Part shown: positions 37,170 to 45,665 of the stretch, in pieces | How the letters are laid out: each line of letters starts with the position of its first letter | Numbering within the stretch: the stretch's first letter is position 1 | DNA from: Halonotius roseus | GTDB taxonomy: Archaea > Halobacteriota > Halobacteria > Halobacteriales > Haloferacaceae | Assembly (NCBI RefSeq): GCF_006861655.1 | Contig: NZ_SESI01000001.1 | Span: 198,328-262,327 of the forward strand | Direction of reading: 5' to 3' | Length of the DNA: 64,000 nucleotides | The notes under the pieces: generated by a model | The model's input: the letters and a program-made list of their open reading frames with translations, nothing else | The model's database searches: none | Told to the model about the DNA's origin: nothing | Made by a program: the position numbers and the translations under genes

Positions 37170-37964
37170 CTAGGTCGCGTCGGTGTCGTCGTCGTCGTCC
37201 GTCGATTCGTCCGGGTTCTCATCACGCTCCGCGTCGTCGATCGCCTGTTCGGCCTCGTCAAGTTCGTCTTTGATCGATTCGAGTTCGGCGTCGACATCGA
37301 CCGAGGGGGCGTCGGCGTTGCTGCCGTCGGCAGCCGGCGACCGGCTGCTGTCGTCGCTGTCGTCACCGCCGTCACCGTCGTCACCGTCGTCACTGACATC
37401 GATCATCACGCCGTCGTTGGTTCCGGCGGCGTTCGACTGTCGGCCCCGCGACCTCCCGTCTCGCTCCCGATCCCACTGATCGCTGACGGTTCCTTCGGCC
37501 TCTCGGAGTCGTCGTTCGATCTCGCCGGTGAGATCGCGGGCGTCGGTGATGAGATCCCGCGAGTCGCCGTCTTCGGGGAGGTCAGCCTCGGCGAGTGCGG
37601 TTCGGAGTTCGGCGAGCGCGCCGGCGAGCTGTTGGCCGGCCTCGGTGCCGACCGCGTCGAGCCGGCTGCGAGCGGCCTCGCCTTCCTCGCGGGCGGCGCG
37701 GGCGGGGTCGGCCAGCCGGAGGGTTCGCTGGAGTAGCTCCAGGGATTTGATCGTCGCCTCAAGCGCGGCGATCAGCGTCGGGATCGTGTACTCCTCGGTA
37801 AACCGCAGGAGGTCGCCCAGCCGCGGGGGCTGTGGCGGCCCGCGACGATCGTTCTCGCGGAGTTCCCCACGGAGGTCGGTCAGCGTCGACTCCAGCTCGT
37901 CGAGTTGGGCCGCCAGCTCATCGCGATCCCGCGGCCGATCAGGGCTGTCTGCGGGTGGGCTCAT
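37170..37964 (-). CDS. haloarchaeal helical protein of unknown function (DUF7547-like)
   Basis: A 264-residue protein. Residues 15-140 are helical with a conserved stretch GDLLRFTEEYTIPTLIAALE and KSLELLQRTLRLADP; the C-terminal third is a disordered Asp/Ser-rich tail ending DDDDDTDAT. There is no membrane segment or metal site. The start at 37964 (MSPPADSPDRP) avoids 24 extra unlike residues. It is convergent with the thiolase operon, one base apart. Confidence 0.65.
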   Translation of the reverse strand: MSPPADSPDRPRDRDELAAQLDELESTLTDLRGELRENDRRGPPQPPRLGDLLRFTEEYTIPTLIAALEATIKSLELLQRTLRLADPARAAREEGEAARSRLDAVGTEAGQQLAGALAELRTALAEADLPEDGDSRDLITDARDLTGEIERRLREAEGTVSDQWDRERDGRSRGRQSNAAGTNDGVMIDVSDDGDDGDGGDDSDDSSRSPAADGSNADAPSVDVDAELESIKDELDEAEQAIDDAERDENPDESTDDDDDTDAT

Positions 37965-38095
37965 ACGCCCTCCTTCGGTCGCGGCTCGGTTAAGACTGTG
38001 GCAGCCCAGCGTCGGCGGGACGACAACGGGGATCACCCAGTTGCTATCAGCTACTGATCGCCAGAACTGACCGGGAGGATTAGGGCGACCGAAAC

Positions 38096-38119
38096 GTATA
38101 TCCCTTTAGGCATACCTAA
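38096..38119 (+). promoter_or_regulatory. promoter with iron-repressor-like palindrome TTAGG-CATA-CCTAA
   Basis: TATATCC at 38097-38103 is followed by TTAGGCATACCTAA (38106-38119), a palindrome with five-base arms. It strongly resembles the binding sites of haloarchaeal DtxR-family iron regulators (Idr/SirR type, TTAGG...CCTAA). It lies between the TATA box and the ATG at 38128, where a bound repressor would block transcription. Confidence 0.6.
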
Positions 38120-38127
38120 GAAGTTGT

Positions 38128-38292
38128 ATGGAAACCACCGACGTGACCGAGTCGAGCACCGAACCTGAGCCGGCCGCTGCAACCCCGTCTGTGTCGGCCT
38201 GCAATGCGACGCCTGATCGTACCGTCTTCACCGAGGAGGGCAACGAAGACGGCTGGATCGCCACCGACTACAGCGTCACTGTCTCGCGGTAA
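38128..38292 (+). CDS. 54-residue protein behind an iron-regulator-like operator
   Basis: The frame from ATG 38128 to TAA 38290-38292 encodes 54 residues: an acidic Thr/Pro/Ala-rich N-terminal half with one Cys (SVSACN), then RTVFTEEGNEDGWIATDYSV. The C-terminal pattern with GWIATD looks like a short conserved haloarchaeal domain. It starts nine bases after the TTAGG palindrome and is convergent with dpsA, whose product stores iron. A role in iron response is inferred from the operator only. Confidence 0.6.
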   Translation: METTDVTESSTEPEPAAATPSVSACNATPDRTVFTEEGNEDGWIATDYSVTVSR

Positions 38293-38391
38293 GCTGTCTG
38301 TTTCTGCGGTAGTCGATCACGGCTGTCGATGTCTCTGTCCGTTGTGTGCGCGTTTGCGTTTGCAGTAAAAAACGAGTGGCCGCGGCGGTCG

Positions 38392-38940
38392 TTAGTTGGT
38401 CGCCGAATCGACGACGAGCGTGTCGTCTTCGAGGTAGTGTTCGATATGGTGGGCGTCCTCCTCGATGTCGACGAGGATCTCCTTGAGGATGTGTTCGGTC
38501 GTCGGGTCGCCGAGGTTGGCCGCCAGCTGGATGTGGTCGCGCATCCCCTCGATGATGGTGGCGTAGGCCTCCATGTCGTTTTCGAGGGAGGTGCGGATAT
38601 CGTAGACATCCTCACCCTCAAACTCGACGGTGGCGTGTTCCTCCTGGTTGGCCGGGCCGGCGATCGGAACGCCGCCGATCGCCTGGGCGCGCTCGGCGAT
38701 CATGTCCGCGCCGGCTTCCATGTTCTCGTAGGCCTCCTGGAGGAAGAGGTGGAGGTCTCGGAACTCCGCGCCCTCAACGTTCCAGTGGTGTTTGTGGAGC
38801 TGGTGATACATGACATAGGCGTTGGCGAGATCCGTGTTCAGCGCGTCGACGATCTGCTCGGCTTTGTCCGCATCAAGGCGGAGGGCCTCGGATTCCTCGA
38901 TCTCATCGAACCGCTGACGAACTGTCTCTTGGGTGCTCAT
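38392..38940 (-). CDS. dpsA: DpsA, ferritin-like DNA-protection/iron storage protein
   Basis: A 182-residue Dps-family protein with a four-helix bundle. The inter-subunit ferroxidase residues lie in YHQLHKHHWNVEG (His) and FLQEAYENMEAGADMIAER (Asp/Glu). It forms dodecamers that oxidise and store iron and protect DNA from peroxide. N-terminal MSTQETVRQRF is usual for haloarchaeal DpsA. No TTAGG palindrome was seen in its own upstream region. Confidence 0.9.
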   Translation of the reverse strand: MSTQETVRQRFDEIEESEALRLDADKAEQIVDALNTDLANAYVMYHQLHKHHWNVEGAEFRDLHLFLQEAYENMEAGADMIAERAQAIGGVPIAGPANQEEHATVEFEGEDVYDIRTSLENDMEAYATIIEGMRDHIQLAANLGDPTTEHILKEILVDIEEDAHHIEHYLEDDTLVVDSATN

Positions 38941-39129
38941 AGCAGCTATTTGTTCGGCTGCCAGTCACTTAACTATTTGGGATATAGAAATACGTTTTTT
39001 GATTTCAAAAACAATTGTTTCCGATAGCGGCGTTTTATTCGTATCACAGGATATCGTGTGATGCGAGTCGACAGCCAATATCCACTATGGTGACCACCGA
39101 CACGTGTCTCCGTTCCGATGTATTCATCA

Positions 39130-39144
39130 TTGCACAATCTCGAA
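39130..39144 (+). promoter_or_regulatory. GCACAAT half-site upstream of the purine regulator
   Basis: TTGCACAATCTCGAA lies between the TATA-like TATTCA (39121) and the ATG at 39153. It shares GCACAAT with the palindrome at 39989-40004 ahead of the neighbouring permease gene. It may be an autoregulatory site of the HTH-phosphoribosyltransferase. Confidence 0.35.
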
Positions 39145-39152
39145 CACCCAGT

Positions 39153-39866
39153 ATGAATCGCGCCGAGAAAGCCGCCCTCCAGCTGCAGGCCGTTGCTGTG
39201 CTCCGAACCCTCAAAACCGATCGCACCTACGCGGAGCTCTCCGCGGAAACCGGACTGCCGGAAGGCGATCTCAACCGGTATGTCAACGGCCACGTGCTGC
39301 CGGGTGTCGACCGCGCCGAGGCGGTCGTTGGCGACATCGGCCGTGAGGCCATGGCGACCGAGCTCCGCGCCCGTGTCAGCGTCGACGACGAGGGGTATGT
39401 CGACAACTCCGCGGTCGTCTTCGATCAGTCGTTTCTCGACCGCGTCGCGCCGGTCGCCGCCACCAGCGTCGGCTTCGAACGCCCGGACGTGGTGTTGACC
39501 GCCGCCACCGACGGCATCACCCTTGGGGCGGCGATGGCGTCGTACTTCGATGCCCGACTGGCCTACGCCAAGAAGTCAAAGGAGACCGCCGTCGAGGAGT
39601 TTATCGAAGCCCGTCAGCGACTCACCTCCGGGATCGAGCTCACCTACTATCTGCCGGCCGCCGGGCTCGACGGGGGTGAATCGGTACTCATCGTCGACGA
39701 TCTGATCCGCTCGGGGGAAACCCAAGCCCTCCTGTTGGATATCGCCGCCCAGGCCGACGCCAAGGTCGTCGGTGTGTTCACGCTGATCGCTGTCGGCGAC
39801 GAGGGGTTAGCCCGCGCCCGCGAGCGTACCGACGCGCCGGTGGCGGCGTTGACGACTGTCGACTAA
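39153..39866 (+). CDS. HTH-phosphoribosyltransferase, putative purine salvage regulator
   Basis: A 237-residue protein. The N-terminal region (VLRTLKTDRTYAELSAETGL, then EGDLNRYVNGHVLPG) is a helix-turn-helix. The C-terminal half is a type I PRTase fold with PRPP loop VLIVDDLIRSGET and TAATDGITLGAAMA. This arrangement recalls the PurR repressors and haloarchaeal GfcR-like proteins. It is followed by an NCS2 nucleobase permease 179 bases downstream, so sensing of PRPP or purine is likely. Confidence 0.78.
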   Translation: MNRAEKAALQLQAVAVLRTLKTDRTYAELSAETGLPEGDLNRYVNGHVLPGVDRAEAVVGDIGREAMATELRARVSVDDEGYVDNSAVVFDQSFLDRVAPVAATSVGFERPDVVLTAATDGITLGAAMASYFDARLAYAKKSKETAVEEFIEARQRLTSGIELTYYLPAAGLDGGESVLIVDDLIRSGETQALLLDIAAQADAKVVGVFTLIAVGDEGLARARERTDAPVAALTTVD

Positions 39867-39988
39867 GCTGTTCGCTGTCACCAGAAACCGACCGGCGACC
39901 GCGCTGCGGCGACACCGTCCACCCACACGACGGATTCCGTAGGATGTCACGATTGTTCATCGGTATTTGACGAGAACATCGTAGGTCA

Positions 39989-40012
39989 TCGCACAATTAT
40001 GCGAATTTTTAA
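39989..40012 (+). promoter_or_regulatory. palindromic operator and TATA box of the permease gene
   Basis: TCGCA-CAATTA-TGCGA (39989-40004) is a perfect five-base-arm palindrome ending at the TATA-like ATTTTTAAG (40004-40012). The permease ATG at 40046 is 34-42 bases further on. A regulator here would compete with TBP/TFB. The neighbouring HTH-PRTase is the natural candidate. Confidence 0.5.
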
Positions 40013-40045
40013 GTCAGTGTCGGAGACAACCGCTACACACCACAA

Positions 40046-41452
40046 ATGGGACTCAACTCGTTTTTCGATCTCGATGATCACGACACCGATGTCAACACGG
40101 AGCTGATCGCCGGCGCGACAACATTCCTTGCGATGGCCTACATCATCGTCGTCAACCCGACGGTGTTGTCGAACGCGATCAGCATCGAGGGGTACACCGA
40201 CCCCGAGGTCTTCCAGATGATCGCCATCACGACGATCCTCGCCTCGGTGGCCGCGATGCTTGTGATGGCACTGTACGCAAATCGGCCATTTGGGCTTGCG
40301 CCAGGTCTGGGACTGAACGCCTTCTTCGCGTTCACGGTCGTCCTCGGCTTAGGCATCCCGTGGCAGACCGCGCTCGCGGCGGTCTTTGTCGAAGGGATCC
40401 TCTTCATCGTGTTGACGGCCATCGGCGCGCGGGAGTACATTATCAACCTCTTCCCTGAGCCCGTCAAGTTCGCCGTCGGCGCGGGTATCGGCGTCTTCCT
40501 GCTGTTTATCGGCCTTCAGGAGTTTCAGGTGATCGTCAACGACGAGGCAACCCTCGTCACTCTTGGCTCGGTCGGCTCGAATCCGGTGGCGATCCTCGGG
40601 CTCTCGGGTGTCGCGCTGACACTGCTATTGTGGGCCCGCGGGATCACCGGCTCGATCATCATCGGCATCCTCACGACCGCCATCGCCGGCTGGGCGCTGA
40701 CGCTGGGCGGCGTCGTCGACCGCGGCGTCCTTGTCAACGAGTCGGTGCTGTCGGCGGTCGAACAACAGGGTGTCCTTGGCGTGATCACGGGGATTCAGTA
40801 CGATATCACGCCGTTGGCCGGCGCGTTCATCGACGGCCTCTCGCAGGTCGAACCGCTAACGTTCGGCTTCGTCGTGTTGACGTTCTTCTTCGTGGACTTC
40901 TTCGATACCGCCGGCACGCTGATCGGGATCGCGCAGTTCGGCGACTTCCTCGATGAGAACGGCGAACTCCCGGAGATGGACAAGCCGCTGATGGCCGACG
41001 CCGTCGGCACAACCGTCGGCGCGATGCTCGGCACCTCGACGGTGACGACCTACATCGAGTCCTCGACCGGTGTCGAAGCCGGCGGGCGCACGGGGCTCAC
41101 CACACTCGTCGTCGCCGTCCTCTTCCTGTTGATGATCCCGTTTGTCGCCATCGCCTCGGCGATCCCGAGCTACGCCTCGTTTATCGCGCTGGTGATCGTC
41201 GGGATCATCATGTTCGAGGGCGTCGTCGACATCGACTGGCGGGATCCGGCGTGGTCGATCTCGGCGGCGTTGACGATCACGATCATGCCGCTGACGTACT
41301 CGATCGCCGACGGGCTGGCCGCCGGGATCATCAGCTACCCGCTGGTGAAAGCCGCCGCCGGTGAGGCCGACGACATCCGCGCCGGCCAGTGGCTGCTGGC
41401 AGCCGTGTTGATCGTCTACTTCTACATCCAGACCAGCGGCATGCTACTGTAG
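40046..41452 (+). CDS. NCS2 family nucleobase permease (AzgA/hypoxanthine type)
   Basis: A 468-residue transporter with about 12-14 membrane helices. Family motifs: AGATTFLAMAYIIVVNP at the N-terminus, FGLAPGLGLNAFFAFT, FFFVDFFDTAGTLIG in helix 8, and TSTVTTYIESSTGVEAGGRTG in helix 10. These mark the AzgA-like branch that imports adenine, guanine or hypoxanthine with protons. Its 3' end forms the first copy of a tandem repeat continuing into the intergenic DNA. Confidence 0.9.
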   Translation: MGLNSFFDLDDHDTDVNTELIAGATTFLAMAYIIVVNPTVLSNAISIEGYTDPEVFQMIAITTILASVAAMLVMALYANRPFGLAPGLGLNAFFAFTVVLGLGIPWQTALAAVFVEGILFIVLTAIGAREYIINLFPEPVKFAVGAGIGVFLLFIGLQEFQVIVNDEATLVTLGSVGSNPVAILGLSGVALTLLLWARGITGSIIIGILTTAIAGWALTLGGVVDRGVLVNESVLSAVEQQGVLGVITGIQYDITPLAGAFIDGLSQVEPLTFGFVVLTFFFVDFFDTAGTLIGIAQFGDFLDENGELPEMDKPLMADAVGTTVGAMLGTSTVTTYIESSTGVEAGGRTGLTTLVVAVLFLLMIPFVAIASAIPSYASFIALVIVGIIMFEGVVDIDWRDPAWSISAALTITIMPLTYSIADGLAAGIISYPLVKAAAGEADDIRAGQWLLAAVLIVYFYIQTSGMLL

Positions 41453-41520
41453 GTCGGCATCCAGATCTACGGCATGTGCTGTAGGTCGAATCCAGACCTG
41501 CGGCATGCTACTATCTGCGG
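41425..41520. repeat. three degenerate 31-33-base tandem repeats across the permease stop codon
   Basis: Copies at 41425-41457, 41458-41488 and 41489-41520 share ATCCAGA..nnCGGCATG..CTNTAGGTCG. The first encodes the last residues of the permease (QTSGMLL) and its TAG. The other two are non-coding. They look like duplication of the gene end. The remaining DNA to 41700 has TTTTATC at 41529-41535 but no certain gene. Confidence 0.6.
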
Positions 41521-41700
41521 CCGTAGCGTTTTATCGGCGGCCGGTGAAACCCGGGTATGCCGTTCAGCGTGACGTGGCACCCCTCCTGGAGCCGCTTGAG
41601 TCGCTCCCGGCCGACCGACGTAGGCGATAGCTCCAACGCTTGGGGTGCTGTCACACACAGCACCAGTGGCTTCATTTGCCTGCCGGCCGTAGAACCGATG

Positions 41701-41946
41701 ATGTCAGAGCTTATCCTCTATGAACTGCCGGGCTGTCCGTACTGTGCGAAGGTTATCTCAAAGCTCGACGAGCTCGGATTGGAGTACGAATCCCGAGAGG
41801 TGCCGCGCTCACACAGCGAGCGAACCGAGGTCAAGGAGGTCAGCGGCCAGACCGGTGTCCCGGTGTTGATTGATCCGGAACACGATATCGACGGGATGCC
41901 CGAAAGCGACGATATCGTCGCCCACCTCGAAACACACTACGCCTAA
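41701..41946 (+). CDS. glutaredoxin-like protein (CPYC)
   Basis: An 81-residue thioredoxin fold with active-site CPYC (residues 12-15 region, [11 protein letters not shown]), cis-Pro TGVPVLID and terminal helix [11 protein letters not shown]. It reduces disulphides or handles mixed thiols; haloarchaea use gamma-glutamylcysteine rather than glutathione. Start: ATG at 41701, or 41698 directly before it; the longer frame from 41557 has no thioredoxin homology. Its stop overlaps the end of the opposite-strand regulator by three bases. Confidence 0.82.
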   Translation: MSELILYELPGCPYCAKVISKLDELGLEYESREVPRSHSERTEVKEVSGQTGVPVLIDPEHDIDGMPESDDIVAHLETHYA

Positions 41947-42911
41947 GCCTCCGGTTCGGCCCCACGATCCTGGATCAGCTCCCGGATCGATTCCGGATCA
42001 TCGATATCGGCGAGCTCCGCACAGGAGACGATCGCTGTCCCATCGACCGACTCGCGTTTTGTCTGTTCGGTGGTGAAGTACACCGACCGTGTTTTCGTGA
42101 CGCGACCGATCGAGCTCATCAGTTCGGCGCGTTTCTCCGCGCTTTCGGTAAACGAGGAGTGGCCGGTCAACATGTCGCTCCCACGGCGATCGGTTGCCTT
42201 GCTAACGGCCTTAAACGGCGAGCGCGTCGTCGGATGGACATCGAAGCCGGCCTCCGCCAACACCGTCAGCACGTGTTCGTCGTCGGGGTCGGCATCGGGC
42301 TCCTCCGGAACGGGATCGGCATCGTGAACCTCCTCCGCGCCATCGAGGACGGAAACCGGGTTCGAAAACGGCTGATTGAACAGCTCCTCCAGCTGGATCG
42401 CCACCTCGATCGAGGCGTTCATCCCATCCTCGTATTTTGAAACTGTGCGCCGAGAGACACCAAGTTCGGTCGCCAGCCGGCCGAGACTCCAGCCGCGATC
42501 CTCGCGCTCGTCGGCCAACAGATCGCCGTCGATGCTGACGTACAGGCCGCCAGGGGCGGCGTAGATCAGCGGTGGGACTTCTTCGACGAAGAGGTCGTAA
42601 GCCGTATCGGGATTAAACACCGGGACGCCGTGGCGGAAGTAGACGACGCCGGGTTTGAGATCCTCGTTGCGCGTCCGCAGGCCGATCACCATCGGCGTCG
42701 CCGAGAGATACTCGCCGAGCCGCCGGAGCTCCGCGCCGGTTTCAGGGTTGAACGCGTCGATATTGCCGAGTACCTTCAACAGCACAAGATCGTCTCCGCG
42801 GCGGGCCGCGAGATCGAAGCTCTTCGGTCGAACGGAACACCGGTCGCTGACGAGAAAATCGGCGTCCGCCAGCATCGCGGTAATGTTACCGACCAGTGCT
42901 GACCGTGACAT
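41943..42911 (-). CDS. archaeal XRE-type transcription regulator (COG1395)
   Basis: A 322-residue protein. An N-terminal nuclease-like or restriction-like domain (residues 1-120, [22 protein letters not shown]) is followed by a helix-turn-helix [24 protein letters not shown] near 140-163, an acidic linker and a C-terminal domain ending IRELIQDRG. This two-part layout is conserved in archaea, but the regulon is unknown. TATA-like TATATGTGA (minus strand, 42931-42941) is about 24 bases upstream of the start. Confidence 0.82.
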   Translation of the reverse strand: MSRSALVGNITAMLADADFLVSDRCSVRPKSFDLAARRGDDLVLLKVLGNIDAFNPETGAELRRLGEYLSATPMVIGLRTRNEDLKPGVVYFRHGVPVFNPDTAYDLFVEEVPPLIYAAPGGLYVSIDGDLLADEREDRGWSLGRLATELGVSRRTVSKYEDGMNASIEVAIQLEELFNQPFSNPVSVLDGAEEVHDADPVPEEPDADPDDEHVLTVLAEAGFDVHPTTRSPFKAVSKATDRRGSDMLTGHSSFTESAEKRAELMSSIGRVTKTRSVYFTTEQTKRESVDGTAIVSCAELADIDDPESIRELIQDRGAEPEA

Positions 42912-42930
42912 AGCCGGGACTAGTGAGTTA

Positions 42931-42943
42931 TCACATATATACG
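42931..42943 (-). promoter_or_regulatory. TATA box of the XRE-type regulator
   Basis: On the minus strand CGTATATATGTGA sits 20-32 bases before the ATG at 42911, as for a leaderless transcript. A second strong TATA-like stretch, TTATATATAATC (minus strand, about 43007-43019), lies 100 bases upstream and is not explained by any start. Confidence 0.5.
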
Positions 42944-43032
42944 TTGCGGCGACGATCCGGCACGGTCAGGCTCACGTCACCGGATTTCGGGTTTGAGACC
43001 ACCGATACGATTATATATAAACTGCCGCGCCG

Positions 43033-43512
43033 CTACCAGCCCGCGTCGTTAGTATTGACCAACTCGATAGCATGCTCGACGAGCGGGGCCGAGAGATAGA
43101 GGTTCGTATCCTGCCGGAGGGCGCGAAGCAACCGCTTCGTCTCGGTAGCTGACAGGTCGCCATCGCTGTAGCCGTACAGGACGACGCCTATCGAGCCATG
43201 AACCTCAATACCCTCGGTATCAGCCGTCTCTCTGGCAGCAAGGTCGTCGGTGAGGAGTATCCCGTCGCGGTCGACGCAGAGTGTGAGGGCTGCTGTCTCT
43301 CCCGGGTCGAGATGCGAATACGTCGAGTCGAGATCGGCGGCAACGCTCACGGCGGAGTAGGTGAGATCGGACAGATCGACTGACCCACGTGCGAGTTCGT
43401 CGAGCACAGTCTGTGGAATCGAAAGCTGGCCGATCCGTTCGAGGAGCGGCAGAGCCGCAGCCTGTGCGAGATGGATTACTGGGCCAGCGTCGGCAACGAT
43501 CACTCGATCCAT
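43033..43512 (-). CDS. PIN-domain (DUF3368-like) toxin
   Basis: A 159-residue protein. VIVADAGPVIHLAQA at the start carries the first acidic ligand (D8), LDPGETAALTLCVDRDGILLTDD, seen in two blocks, carries the Glu and Asp residues, and RETADTEGIEVHGSIGVVLYG completes the PIN core. This fits the DUF3368 nucleic-acid-binding family. It lies nine bases downstream of a small antitoxin gene on the same strand. The Asn usual after the first Asp of PIN domains is Ala, as in many DUF3368 members. Confidence 0.8.
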   Translation of the reverse strand: MDRVIVADAGPVIHLAQAAALPLLERIGQLSIPQTVLDELARGSVDLSDLTYSAVSVAADLDSTYSHLDPGETAALTLCVDRDGILLTDDLAARETADTEGIEVHGSIGVVLYGYSDGDLSATETKRLLRALRQDTNLYLSAPLVEHAIELVNTNDAGW

Positions 43513-43521
43513 CGGCCGCGC

Positions 43522-43776
43522 TCAGGCCTGCAAGCCCCACCGCACGTCGTCTTCGACTGCGTCCCGTGCGATCTCGACTTCGTTGACAACATCGGCACCC
43601 AGCTGTTCAACTGCCTCCTCACGGGCGATCTCATCTGCGAGATACCTGCTGACGACCATGTCCCGGTACAGCGTCTCGACACCGGCTTCGACAGCCTGCT
43701 GAATGACCACGGATTCATCGAGGTCGTGGTGTTCTGCGAGTTCGTGAACCCGCTCGGAGACGGTCTCGGTCGGCAT
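43522..43776 (-). CDS. antitoxin partner (UPF0175/RHH-like)
   Basis: An 84-residue protein: PTETVSERVHELAEHHDLD, then VVIQQAVEAGVETLYRDMVV and an acidic C-terminus. The helical pattern and length fit UPF0175 or ribbon-helix-helix antitoxins that accompany DUF3368 toxins. A TATA-like GATTTTATATCC (minus strand, about 43799-43810) lies 23-34 bases before the start. Confidence 0.75.
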   Translation of the reverse strand: MPTETVSERVHELAEHHDLDESVVIQQAVEAGVETLYRDMVVSRYLADEIAREEAVEQLGADVVNEVEIARDAVEDDVRWGLQA

Positions 43777-43915
43777 ATCAGATTGTTCGACGCCAAAGGA
43801 TATAAAATCGTGTCCCGGGCCAACGCAGTCGGTTACTATTGAACGTCAACTTCGGCGACCCACTGGCAGCGACGAACCCGAAACGGGTTTTCGCGCCGAC
43901 GCAGTACCAACGACA

Positions 43916-45241
43916 ATGACCGTCATCGGGCTCGACGACACCGACTCCCGAACACGGGGGATGTGTACGACCTACCTCGCCACCCGGCTGGCCGAGGCGA
44001 TCGTCGACGCCGACGGGAGCGTCGAGCGGACGCTCTTGGTGCGACTCAACCCGGCGGTCGAACACAAAACCCGGGGCAATGCCGCGCTGGCGATCCACAC
44101 CGACCTGCCGGCCGCCACAGCAGTCGATCTCGCCGCCGAACGCATCGACGCCCTCGCTGTCGACGCCGACGCCCAAACGAGCCCTGGGCTCGTTGTCGCC
44201 GATAACGACCCCGAGACGATCCCCGACGCCGTCGCCGACCTGGCTGGGCGCGCGGTACGCGACCAACTCAGCCTTGCCACCGCGGTCGACGTTGCCGACG
44301 GGGCGGGCTACGAGCATCGCGGGTGGGCAGGTGCGGGCTGCGATGTGGCGGGTCGCGGCCGGATCGGCGCGCTGGCGGCCGTCGGCGCGTGGGCAGCGTT
44401 CGACGAGTGGACGTACGAACAGATCGCCTACCGCGAGTTCGACCGCTGTGGCTCACCCCGGGAGGTCGACATCGATTCGGTGTTTGCGGCCGCCGATCGC
44501 GGCTATCCGACCGTCTGGGATACCGTCGACCGCGAGGAGGGGGCGGTCTGTGTGCCAAACGCCCCCGGCCCGATCCTCTATGGGATCCGTGGCGACGATC
44601 CCGATGCCGTCGTCAGCGTTGCCGACGCGATCGACAGCGAGTCAGTCGAACGCGATCGCTGTTTTGTGACGAACCAAGGAACCGACCTGCATCTCCAGGC
44701 AGGCACGCTTGACTCGCTGAAAGGCGGCAGGGCCTACCGCGTCGACGGTGTTGTCACCGAGCCGCCAGCAACACGGGAGGGCGGCCACGTCTTCTTCACA
44801 CTTGGCTCGGTGCGCGATGAGGACGCAGACACCGACGCGGACGGCGCGATAGGTGACGCGACCGCCGACTGTGTCGCCTTCGAGCCGACCAAACGGTTCC
44901 GCGACCGGGTTCGCGCGCTTCGGACAGGCGACCGGCTCACGGTCTGTGGGGAGTACAGCGACGGGGCGATCAAGCTCGAAAAGTTCGCCGTTCGGGAACT
45001 CGATCGCACCGAGCGCGTGACACCGACCTGCGAGGGCTGCGGCCGGCGGATGAAATCAGCCGGCAGCGGGCAGGGGTATCGGTGTCGGGACTGCGGCACG
45101 TCGGCTCCGGGGAAGGTCACCCGGCAGGTCGACCGCGACCTCGATGAGGGGTGGTATGAGGTGCCGCCCTGTGCGCGCCGCCATATCGCCAAACCGCTCG
45201 TTCGCGGCGGCTTCGACGCGCCAACGCATCCGGAGCGATAG
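43916..45241 (+). CDS. tiaS: tRNA(Ile)2 2-agmatinylcytidine synthetase TiaS
   Basis: A 441-residue enzyme that joins agmatine to C34 of tRNA-Ile (CAU) so that it reads AUA. Parts: N-terminal kinase-like domain with TVIGLDDTDSRTRGMCTTYLA, ferredoxin-like region, OB fold (HVFFTLGSV...), and a C-terminal zinc ribbon with CEGCGRRMKS and YRCRDCG. The start at 43916 is standard. It is an archaeal signature enzyme. Confidence 0.92.
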   Translation: MTVIGLDDTDSRTRGMCTTYLATRLAEAIVDADGSVERTLLVRLNPAVEHKTRGNAALAIHTDLPAATAVDLAAERIDALAVDADAQTSPGLVVADNDPETIPDAVADLAGRAVRDQLSLATAVDVADGAGYEHRGWAGAGCDVAGRGRIGALAAVGAWAAFDEWTYEQIAYREFDRCGSPREVDIDSVFAAADRGYPTVWDTVDREEGAVCVPNAPGPILYGIRGDDPDAVVSVADAIDSESVERDRCFVTNQGTDLHLQAGTLDSLKGGRAYRVDGVVTEPPATREGGHVFFTLGSVRDEDADTDADGAIGDATADCVAFEPTKRFRDRVRALRTGDRLTVCGEYSDGAIKLEKFAVRELDRTERVTPTCEGCGRRMKSAGSGQGYRCRDCGTSAPGKVTRQVDRDLDEGWYEVPPCARRHIAKPLVRGGFDAPTHPER

Positions 45242-45260
45242 GAGAAACAGCAGTACTCGA

Positions 45261-45665
45261 CTACGCTGCCGTGGTGCCGTAGGCGGCGATGACGGTCTCG
45301 ATGCGATTTGCAAGTACGTCCATATCGGCGGCGGCGTGGTCGCCCTTGTAGACAAACTCGGTGACACCGTTGTCGACAGCGTCGCTGGCGATCGGTTCGA
45401 GCTCCTTGCCCGTCAGCAGGATGATCGGGACATTCGGGTCGGTGCCGGAGCGGTTCAGCGAGCCGGCAAACTCGATCCCGGTTTCGTCCGGGAGCTCGTA
45501 GTTGACGACAACCACGTCAAAGCTATCGGTTTTGAGGCTTTTTCGCGCCTCACTTGCCGTTGTGACAGCCGTCAGCTCCATCCCGTGGGTGGATTCCAGC
45601 GCGTCGACAACCCGCATCGACATGAACTCGCTGTCCTCGACCAGCAGAACCTTCGGTGCGGTCAT
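45261..45665 (-). CDS. response-regulator receiver domain with Asn at the phosphorylation site
   Basis: A 134-residue CheY-like domain. Acidic pocket E10/D11 in LLVEDSEFM, switch T85 in LLTGKE and K107 in FVYKG are present. The phosphoacceptor Asp is replaced by Asn55 in VVVVNYELPD. It therefore cannot be phosphorylated in the normal way and may act as a constitutive or scaffold receiver. It has no output domain. No histidine kinase is adjacent. Confidence 0.85.
   Translation of the reverse strand: MTAPKVLLVEDSEFMSMRVVDALESTHGMELTAVTTASEARKSLKTDSFDVVVVNYELPDETGIEFAGSLNRSGTDPNVPIILLTGKELEPIASDAVDNGVTEFVYKGDHAAADMDVLANRIETVIAAYGTTAA

Noticed and set aside
43007..43019. A strong TATA-like stretch between the regulator and PIN toxin genes as proof of an extra gene or small RNA
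   Set aside because: No start or structured transcript fits it on either strand; the closer TATA box at 42931-42943 explains the regulator gene.
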